A stretch of 42,998 bases of DNA, taken from contig NZ_BCRO01000104.1 of the NCBI RefSeq assembly GCF_001552635.1, positions 1 to 42,998 on the forward strand, read 5' to 3'. Under the pieces are notes generated by a model. The model was given only the letters and a program-made list of their open reading frames with translations. It did no database searches and was not told the DNA's origin. A program made the position numbers and the translations under genes. Within the stretch, counting starts at the first letter, position 1; every line of letters starts with the position of its first letter. This stretch comes from Actinomadura hibisca NBRC 15177. GTDB lineage: Bacteria > Actinomycetota > Actinomycetes > Streptosporangiales > Streptosporangiaceae. Below, piece after piece: positions 36,949 through 42,998 of this stretch.

Positions 36949-38360
36949 TATACGGTCCGCTCCGCCTCCCGCCGGGTGGCGATCAGCGCGCAGCCCGCCG
37001 CCAGCACCGAGCACGCCCCGCTGACCAGCCACACCGCGACGTAGCCCGCCGCGCCGCCGATGCCGCCGAGCAGCGTGCCGAACACCCCGCCCGCGACCGC
37101 GCCGCCCAGCGTCTTCACGTTGTTGTAGAGCGCGGTGGCGATGCCGGTGCGGGACGGGTCGCTCGCCTCGACGATCACGGTGGGCATCGCGCTGAGCGCC
37201 GCCCCCATCCCGGCCCCGGCCACCAGCAGGCAGGCCGCGAGCTGCCAGGCCGCCCCGTGGAACAGCGCGAACCCGGCCGACCCGGCCGCGACCAGCGCGA
37301 ACGCCCCCGCCAGGGTGATCCGGTAGCCGATGCGCTCGGCGATGCGCGGCGTCAGGGCCGAGCACACCACGGCGGCGAGCATCCCGGGCAGCATCGCCAG
37401 CGCGATCGCCAGCGCCGACAGCCCGAACCCGTAGCCGTCGGCGTCCGGGTCGGCCGCCATGAACGTGGAGTTGGGCGACTGGCTGCCGAAGTACAGCACG
37501 CCGAAGACGAACGAGGTCAGGTAGAAGGGCGCCACGTGCCGTCCCGCCATGGCCCGCAGGTCCACCAGGGGGTCCTTCGAGCGCAGCTCCACCGCCGTCC
37601 ACACCGCCAGCAGCAGCGCGCCGAGCGCCAGCGGACCGAGCGTCCCGGCGGAGAGCCAGCCTGACTTCGCCGCCCCCGACACCCCGCCGAGCAGGGCCAC
37701 CATGGCGAGGCTCAGCAGCGTGACGCCGGGCCAGTCCACCCGGCCGGAGGCCCGCCGCGCCGACTCGGGGACGGCCAGGAACGAGACCGGCACGCAGATC
37801 AGCGCCAGCACCGCCGGGACCCACAGGACGAGCCGCACGTCGCCCAGCGCGTGGTCGGCCAGGCCCATGCCGAGGCCGCCGAGCAGGCCGCCGAGCGTCA
37901 GCGCGCCGACCAGCCGGGCGATCGCGCGGCGTGCCAGGGCCACCGGCAGCCGGTCGCGCACGAGCGCGATCTCCAGCGGCAGCAGCGCGGCCAGCGGGCC
38001 CTGGAGCAGCCGCCCGAGAAGCAGCACCGGGAACGAGGGCGCGACCGCCACCAGCACCGAGCCCACCGCGACGCTGACCAGCGCGATCCGCAACATCCGC
38101 CGGTGCCCGTACAGGTCGCCCAGCCGCCCGAAGGCGGGCACGCACACCGCGGCGGCCAGCAGCTGCACCGACACCACCCAGGTCAGGGCGGAGTCGGAGA
38201 CGTCCAGCAGGTCTCCGATGCCCGGCAGCAGCGGCGCGATCCCGGCCTGGAGGAAGCCGCTGACGATCTCGAACAGCACCAGCAGCCCGACCACGGCGGT
38301 GACGGAGGCGACCGGCGGGGGAGCGGCCTCGGGGCCCGGCGCGGGCCGCAGGCCGGTCAC
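36948..38360 (-). CDS. MFS transporter, DHA2-type (about 14 TM)
   Basis: A 470-residue major facilitator with about 14 membrane segments and motif A GRLGDLYGHRRM in the second loop. DHA2 members export drugs or small metabolites. The ATG overlaps the stop of the M20 amidohydrolase gene upstream (ATGA), so the pair is co-translated and probably handles one compound: the enzyme releases it, or a product of it is exported. A divergent Lrp-type regulator stands before the pair. Confidence 0.88.
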   Translation of the reverse strand: MTGLRPAPGPEAAPPPVASVTAVVGLLVLFEIVSGFLQAGIAPLLPGIGDLLDVSDSALTWVVSVQLLAAAVCVPAFGRLGDLYGHRRMLRIALVSVAVGSVLVAVAPSFPVLLLGRLLQGPLAALLPLEIALVRDRLPVALARRAIARLVGALTLGGLLGGLGMGLADHALGDVRLVLWVPAVLALICVPVSFLAVPESARRASGRVDWPGVTLLSLAMVALLGGVSGAAKSGWLSAGTLGPLALGALLLAVWTAVELRSKDPLVDLRAMAGRHVAPFYLTSFVFGVLYFGSQSPNSTFMAADPDADGYGFGLSALAIALAMLPGMLAAVVCSALTPRIAERIGYRITLAGAFALVAAGSAGFALFHGAAWQLAACLLVAGAGMGAALSAMPTVIVEASDPSRTGIATALYNNVKTLGGAVAGGVFGTLLGGIGGAAGYVAVWLVSGACSVLAAGCALIATRREAERTV

Positions 38361-39586
38361 CGGGCGTCCCCGGCGGCGGCCTCGGCGCGGTCCAGGCGGC
38401 GGACGGCCAGCTCGGCGAGCAGCGCGGCGGAGTCGGGCAGCACGGCGTCGTCGAAGGCGGCCTGGGGCGAGTGGTTCATGGGGGCAGTGGCCGGGTCGCG
38501 GTCGGCGGGGCAGGCGCCGACGCCGAGGAAGGCGCCGGGCACGTGCTGGAGCACGAACGAGAAGTCCTCCGAGCCCGCCATCGGGCGCGGCGCCTCGATG
38601 GCGCGGGCCCCGCCGAAGATCTCCTGGGCGGTGCGGAGCGCGAAGTCGGCCTCGGTGGCGTCGTTGACCGTCACCGGGTACTGCTCCTGGTAGTCGAGAT
38701 CGACCTCGACGCCGTAGGCGGCGGCGATGCCGTGCACCACGCGCTCGACGCCCGCGCGCACCCGGCGGTGCGCGTCCTCGGAGAAGGAGCGGACCGTGGC
38801 GTCGAAGGTGGCGGTCTCGGGGATCACGTTGCCCGCCGACCCGGCGTGAAGGGAGCCGATGGTCAGCACGGCGGCGTCCAGCACGTCCAGGTTCCGGGTG
38901 ATCATCGTCTGGAGCGCGCCGACCATGGCGGCCACCGCCGGGACCGGGTCGTTGGCGGCGTGCGGGGAGGAGCCGTGCCCGCCCGCGCCGCGCACGGTCA
39001 CCCGGACCGCGTCGGAGGCGGCCAGCACCGTCCCGGGCCGGGTGGCGACCATGCCCTGCGGCAGCACGGTGGAGAACACGTGCAGGCCGTAGGCGGCCAC
39101 GACCCGCTCCCCGGCGGCGTCCAGCACCCCTTCGTCGATCATGATCTTGGCGCCGCCCATGCCCTCCTCGCCGGGCTGGAACATGAACACCACGTCGCCG
39201 GGCAGGTCGGCGCGGCGGTCGGCCAGCAGCCTCGCCGCACCGACCAGGCCCGCCACGTGCAGGTCGTGGCCGCAGGCGTGCATCGCGCCGGGGACCCGCG
39301 AGGCGTAGTCCAGCCCGGTGTCCTCGTGCACCGGCAGCGCGTCCATGTCGCCGCGCAGCAGCACGGCCGAGGCCTTCCCCTCGCTCCGGCGGCCACCGCG
39401 CAGCACGGCGGTGACCGACGTCAGCCCCTTGCCGGTGGAGATCTCCAGCGGCAGGCCCTCCAGGGCGGCGAGCACCTTCTCCTGGGTGCGGGGGAGGTCG
39501 AGCCCGAGTTCGGGCTCGCGGTGCAGGGCGCGGCGCAGCTCCGACAGCTCTTCGCGCAGGTCAGAGGCGTTCTGGTAGAGCGACAT
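38357..39586 (-). CDS. M20-family N-acyl-amino acid amidohydrolase
   Basis: A 409-residue zinc/cobalt amidohydrolase (hippurate hydrolase/aminoacylase type, peptidase M20D). Metal-binding motifs GDMDALPVHEDTG, MHACGHDLH and FQPGEEGMGGA are intact, and the dimerisation domain with GAGGHGSSPH is present, as is the closing MAGSEDFSF. It cleaves N-acyl amino acids or similar amides. ATG at 39586 (MSLYQNASDL); an in-frame start further up would extend it with no support. It is co-translated with the MFS gene. Confidence 0.92.
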   Translation of the reverse strand: MSLYQNASDLREELSELRRALHREPELGLDLPRTQEKVLAALEGLPLEISTGKGLTSVTAVLRGGRRSEGKASAVLLRGDMDALPVHEDTGLDYASRVPGAMHACGHDLHVAGLVGAARLLADRRADLPGDVVFMFQPGEEGMGGAKIMIDEGVLDAAGERVVAAYGLHVFSTVLPQGMVATRPGTVLAASDAVRVTVRGAGGHGSSPHAANDPVPAVAAMVGALQTMITRNLDVLDAAVLTIGSLHAGSAGNVIPETATFDATVRSFSEDAHRRVRAGVERVVHGIAAAYGVEVDLDYQEQYPVTVNDATEADFALRTAQEIFGGARAIEAPRPMAGSEDFSFVLQHVPGAFLGVGACPADRDPATAPMNHSPQAAFDDAVLPDSAALLAELAVRRLDRAEAAAGDAR

Positions 39587-39656
39587 AGGGGTAGGGTGCA
39601 GGTCCCGGCCCCGCCATCCGGGCAAATGCCGTGATCAGCCGGAAGAGCGCCGCACC

Positions 39657-40733
39657 ATGCACGAATCCACCACCCTGGACGAGCTGGACCACCTGCTCGT
39701 CACCGCGTTGCAGACCGCGCCGCGCGCCGACTGGCGGCGCGTCGGGGCGGCGCTGGGCGTGGACGCCTCCACCGCCGCGCGCCGCTGGGCCCGCCTGACC
39801 GGCGCGGGCCTCGCCTGGCAGTCCTGCGTGCCGCTGGTGTTCGAGGGCGTCGACCCGGTGGTGGCGTTCATCGAGGTGGACTGCGCGTCCGGGCACCTGC
39901 ACGAGGTGGCGGCGGCGCTGGTGGAGGACGCGCACGTGTTCAACCTGGAGCACCTCACCGGCGGCCGCGACCTGCTGCTGACGGCCGGTTTCCGCGACCA
40001 GGCCGAGCTGGCGCGCTACGTCGGCTTCCGGCTGGGGCGGCTGCCGGGCGTGGCCGCGACCCGCACCCAGATCGCCACCGCCCTGCACGCCGAGGGCAGC
40101 CGGTGGCGGCTGGAGCGGCTGGACGAGCGCCAGCGCGGGCTGCTGGCGGGCGACCGGCCCGCCGCCGGGGGCGGGCGGCCGGTGACCGAGGACGACCGCG
40201 AGCTGCTCCGCCACCTCAGCGAGGACTGCCGCCTGCCGGTCGCCGCGCTGGCCGAGCGCACCGGCCTCAGCGCGACGGCCGTGCGCCGCCGCCTGGCCCG
40301 GCTGGACGCCGCCGGGGCGCTGCTGTACCGCTGCGAGGTCGCCCGCCAGCGCTCGGGCTGGCCGGTCGCGGTGCACCTGTGGGGCAGCGCGCCGCCGGGC
40401 GAGGCGGCGCGGGTCGCGGCGCTGCTGGCGGGGCTGCGCGAGACGCGGCTGTGCGCCTCGTTGTCGGGGGCCGACAACGTGCTGTGCACGGTGTGGCTGC
40501 GCTCGGTGGGCCAGGTCCAGGCGTTCGAGACGGCGCTGGCGCGGCGCTTCCCGCAGTTCACCGTCTCCGACCGGGCGGTGACGTTGTGGCCGATGAAGAT
40601 GGCCGGGCACCTGCTGGACCCGGAGGGGCGGCGGCTGCGCAACGTGCCGTTCTGGGGATGGGACGACCCGTCGGGCGAGGCGGAGCTGGGCGCGCTGCTC
40701 GGACGGCTGCGCACCGGCCCCACCGCACCCTGA
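39657..40733 (+). CDS. Two-module Lrp/AsnC-type regulator
   Basis: A 358-residue regulator made of two Lrp/AsnC units in tandem, roughly 1-155 and 180-340, each with helix-turn-helix then a ligand-binding-like half (LDHLLVTALQTAPRADWRRV; DDRELLRHLSEDCRLPVAALAERTGLSATAVRRRLARLD). It is divergent from the M20-MFS pair (70 bp gap), the usual setting for an amino acid-responsive local regulator. GGCAAATGCC (39621-39630) is a weak palindrome in the shared promoter region. GGAAGAG stands before the ATG. Confidence 0.87.
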   Translation: MHESTTLDELDHLLVTALQTAPRADWRRVGAALGVDASTAARRWARLTGAGLAWQSCVPLVFEGVDPVVAFIEVDCASGHLHEVAAALVEDAHVFNLEHLTGGRDLLLTAGFRDQAELARYVGFRLGRLPGVAATRTQIATALHAEGSRWRLERLDERQRGLLAGDRPAAGGGRPVTEDDRELLRHLSEDCRLPVAALAERTGLSATAVRRRLARLDAAGALLYRCEVARQRSGWPVAVHLWGSAPPGEAARVAALLAGLRETRLCASLSGADNVLCTVWLRSVGQVQAFETALARRFPQFTVSDRAVTLWPMKMAGHLLDPEGRRLRNVPFWGWDDPSGEAELGALLGRLRTGPTAP

Positions 40734-40774
40734 CGCGCAGGCGGCGGCGGCTCGCACGGGCTGCTCAGGCTAGT

Positions 40775-40876
40775 GGCGGCTCGGGCAAGCGGGCGGCTCG
40801 GGCAAGCGGGCGGCTCAGACGTGTGGGCGGCTCAGGCAGGCGGACAGCCTAGAGCGGATGGGTAGCTCAGGTATGT
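40775..40876. repeat. 17-bp tandem repeat array
   Basis: Six consecutive 17-base units, from the consensus GGCGGCTCGGGCAAGCG (units at 40775, 40792, 40809, 40826 with 0-6 changes; then two degenerate ones to 40876). It fills the 165-bp intergenic region between the Lrp-like regulator and the phosphatase, where no gene is present. Confidence 0.8.
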
Positions 40877-40898
40877 GGGCCGCCCTGACGCAGGCCGC

Positions 40899-41489
40899 TC
40901 AGGTCGGCGGGACGTTCCAGGATGTGATCACCGGACGGTCGTGCTCGGTCCCGAGCGTCGACACCGTGCCGGTGTCCAGCGCGAACAGCCGTCCGGCGGC
41001 CGGTTCCAGGTCGAGCCAGCGCGCGGTCAGCACGCGCAGCACGTGCCCGTGCGCGACCAGCGCGACGTCGCCCTCCTCCAGCAGCGGCCGGACCCGCTTG
41101 AGCACCGCGTCCACCCGCGCCCCGACCTGCTCGACGCTCTCGCCGGGATGGTCGGCGTCACCGGGAACGACCCCGTCGGCCCACAGGTACCAGCCGGGCC
41201 GCTCGGTGCGGATGTCGGCGCTGGTGATGCCCTCGTAGCCGCCGTAGTCCCACTCCCACAGGTCGGCGTCGGTCTCGTCCACCCGCAGCCCGGCCAGCTC
41301 GGCGGTGCGCCGCGCGCGCTCGGCGGGGCTGGCGACCACCCGCACGAACTCGCGCCCGGCGAGGGCGGGCTCCAGCGAGCGGGCCTGCCGCTCACCGTGC
41401 TCGGTGAGCGGCAGGTCGGTGCGTCCGGTGTGCCGGCGGGCACGGCTCCATTCGGTCTCGCCGTGCCGCAGGACGATCAGTTCCCCCAT
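40899..41489 (-). CDS. Histidine phosphatase family protein
   Basis: A 196-residue phosphoglycerate mutase-like phosphatase. The catalytic LRHGETEW (His9) and the second histidine (VAHGHVL, about 138-144) are intact. The acid/base region WEWDYGGYEGIT is typical of the cobalamin-type/acid phosphatase branch. Its ATG is 4 bp after the alanine dehydrogenase stop, so the two are likely one transcript. Substrate is not decidable from sequence. Confidence 0.92.
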   Translation of the reverse strand: MGELIVLRHGETEWSRARRHTGRTDLPLTEHGERQARSLEPALAGREFVRVVASPAERARRTAELAGLRVDETDADLWEWDYGGYEGITSADIRTERPGWYLWADGVVPGDADHPGESVEQVGARVDAVLKRVRPLLEEGDVALVAHGHVLRVLTARWLDLEPAAGRLFALDTGTVSTLGTEHDRPVITSWNVPPT

Positions 41490-41493
41490 GGGG

Positions 41494-42621
41494 TCACTGT
41501 ACGGGTCGGGCGAGCACCTTCTCCAGAGCGGTGTGCTCCAGGCCGTGCGCGTCGGCCACCGGCCCGTAGACGACCTGCCCGTCGTGGGTGTTCAGGCCGA
41601 GCGCCAGCGCCGGGTCGGCGCGCAGCGCGTCCCGCCAGCCCAGGTCGGCGATCTGCACCGCGTAGGGGAGGGTGACGTTGGTCAGCGCGTAGGTGGAGGT
41701 GTTGGGCACCGAGCCGGGCATGTTGGCGACGCAGTAGAAGATCGACTCGTGCACCCGGTAGGTGGGGTCGGCGTGCGTGGTGGGCCGCGAGTCCTCGAAG
41801 CAACCGCCCTGGTCGATGGCGATGTCCACCAGCACCGAGCCGGCCTTCATGTGCGCCACCAGGTCGTTGGAGATCAGCTTGGGGGCCTTGGCGCCGGGGA
41901 TCAGCACCGCGCCGATCACCAGGTCGGCGGCGCGGGCCTCCTGCGCGACGGTGTAGGAGGTGGACACCAGGGTCTTCAGCCGGCCCTGGTAGACGGCGTC
42001 GATCTGGCGCAGCCGGTCGACGCTGACGTCCAGGATCGTGACCTCCGCGCCCATGCCGACGGCGATCTGCGCGGCGTTCAGCCCGGACACGCCGCCGCCG
42101 ATCACCAGCACCTTGGCCGGGGCCACGCCCGGCACGCCGCCGGGCAGCACGCCGCGCCCGCCGTTGGAGCGCATGAGGTTGTAGGCGCCGACCTGCGGGG
42201 CGAGCCGCCCGGCGACCTCCGACATCGGGGCCAGCAGCGGCAGCGCCCGGCTGGGCAGCTGCACGGTCTCGTAGGCGACGGCGGTGACGCCCGCCTTCAG
42301 CAGCGCGTCGGTGCACTCGCGGGAGGCGGCGAGGTGCAGGTAGGTGAACAGGGTCTGGCCGCGCCGCATCCGGTGGTACTCGTCGGCGATCGGCTCCTTG
42401 ACCTTCAGGATCAGGTCGCCCTCGGCCCACACCTCGTCCGGGCCGTCCAGGATCTTGGCGCCGGCGGCGGTGTAGTCGTCGTCGGGGACGGCCGAGCCCG
42501 CGCCCGCGCCGCGCTCGATGAACACCTCGTGCCCGTGCCGGGTCAGCTCGTGCACGCCCGCGGGCGTGATCGCCACCCGGTACTCGTGGTTCTTGATCTC
42601 GCGCGGTACGCCGACCTTCAT
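41494..42621 (-). CDS. ald: Alanine dehydrogenase
   Basis: A 375-residue NAD-dependent alanine dehydrogenase, reversibly making pyruvate and ammonium from L-alanine; it joins amino acid catabolism with carbon flow. The N-terminal MKVGVPREIKNHEYRVA, the NAD-binding VLVIGGGVSGLNAAQIAVGMG (about 167-187), and the conserved MPGSVPNTSTYALTN near the end are intact. GGAGGG stands before the ATG. A 148-bp upstream gap precedes the glycerate kinase gene end and includes an AT-rich stretch near 42705-42745 likely holding its promoter. Confidence 0.95.
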   Translation of the reverse strand: MKVGVPREIKNHEYRVAITPAGVHELTRHGHEVFIERGAGAGSAVPDDDYTAAGAKILDGPDEVWAEGDLILKVKEPIADEYHRMRRGQTLFTYLHLAASRECTDALLKAGVTAVAYETVQLPSRALPLLAPMSEVAGRLAPQVGAYNLMRSNGGRGVLPGGVPGVAPAKVLVIGGGVSGLNAAQIAVGMGAEVTILDVSVDRLRQIDAVYQGRLKTLVSTSYTVAQEARAADLVIGAVLIPGAKAPKLISNDLVAHMKAGSVLVDIAIDQGGCFEDSRPTTHADPTYRVHESIFYCVANMPGSVPNTSTYALTNVTLPYAVQIADLGWRDALRADPALALGLNTHDGQVVYGPVADAHGLEHTALEKVLARPVQ

Positions 42622-42769
42622 GATGTCCCTCCGTCAACGCTGACCAGGCTCTTGTCCTGGAGCTACGCCTCAAGCGTGCGATCCGGGCGGGGACCGGGAC
42701 CATGTCCAGGATGTATAGGCATTCCCTGATCTGCTGACAGTATGTAAGGGTGCCGGGAAGCTCCCGGGA

Positions 42770-42998
42770 TCAGCGCCGCACGGGCGGCAACCACTCGTCG
42801 GCGATCGCCACCGTGAGCTGCTCCAGCAGCGGCCCGGCCTGCCGGGTGCAGCGCTCCACGTCGGGCTCGATGTCGGTGAGCGCGTACACCGCCTGGATGC
42901 GGGCCCGGCGCAGCTGCTCGCCGGTCAGCCCGCGCCGCCCGGCCACCGCCACCACCGGCGCCCCGGCGCGGGCGGCGGCGCGCGCCACCCCGGCCGGG
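42770..42998 (-). CDS. Glycerate kinase, C-terminal part (runs off window)
   Basis: The 3' end of a gene that continues beyond the window. The visible 76 codons (GVARAAARAGAPVVAVAGRRGLT ... QAVYALTDIEPD ... GPLLEQL) match the C-terminus of GlxK-type glycerate kinases, which phosphorylate D-glycerate with ATP. Only the end of the enzyme is seen, so integrity cannot be judged. Confidence 0.8.
   Translation of the reverse strand, partial: PAGVARAAARAGAPVVAVAGRRGLTGEQLRRARIQAVYALTDIEPDVERCTRQAGPLLEQLTVAIADEWLPPVRR

Noticed and set aside
40775..40876. CRISPR array
   Set aside because: Units are contiguous 17-mers without unique spacers, and no cas gene is present.

Overview
This is a high-GC actinobacterial chromosome segment. 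The lipobox lipoproteins, wax ester synthase/DGAT paralogues, LprG-like lipoprotein, DUF574-type methyltransferase and EACC1-like/CHAT pair suggest a Streptosporangiales or Thermomonosporaceae type (for example Actinomadura). That placement is inference from gene content only. No rRNA, IS element, phage gene or CRISPR array was seen, and no gap without a gene exceeds about 300 bp.

Layout. (1) 19-8847: neutral-lipid region. It holds an Rv1733c-like membrane protein, two tandem WS/DGAT acyltransferases, an HSL-family esterase with a 25-bp palindrome at its promoter, and an overlapping lprG-p55-like lipoprotein/MFS pair. A CAT-anticodon tRNA, an ECHDC3-like crotonase lacking both catalytic glutamates and a small conserved protein follow. 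(2) 8848-11119: STAS protein without the phospho-serine, zinc metallopeptidase and DUF574 methyltransferase. (3) 11189-15263 (minus): a compact operon of a NrtR-like Nudix/wHTH protein, a J-domain-pseudokinase fusion, a vWA protein and a divergent adenylosuccinate synthetase. (4) 15345-17285: APC permease with a repetitive Pro/His/Tyr tail.

(5) 17578-32995: the centrepiece. On the plus strand an EACC1-like membrane protein is translationally coupled to a CHAT (caspase-like) protease with Clp-N-like repeats. Converging on it is an eight-gene minus-strand operon in which every junction overlaps: ClpB-like AAA+ with a degenerate first ATPase domain, Ser/Thr kinase, 1032-aa TPR protein, 566-aa TPR protein, J-like protein without HPD, GrpE-like protein, 867-aa Hsp70 with an extra beta domain, and a zinc-ribbon TPR protein. 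I read this as a self-contained chaperone/unfoldase/kinase-controlled protease system, probably for stress sensing or biological conflict. The neighbouring J-pseudokinase/vWA operon may be functionally linked, since it carries the only HPD-bearing J domain in the window.

(6) 33179-42998: more ordinary genes. They are gamma-glutamyltransferase, CutA, MpaB-type oxygenase, CsoR with a clear operator but no copper gene, an M20 amidohydrolase-MFS operon divergent from a double-module Lrp regulator, histidine phosphatase, alanine dehydrogenase and a truncated glycerate kinase. A 17-bp tandem repeat array lies between the Lrp regulator and the phosphatase.
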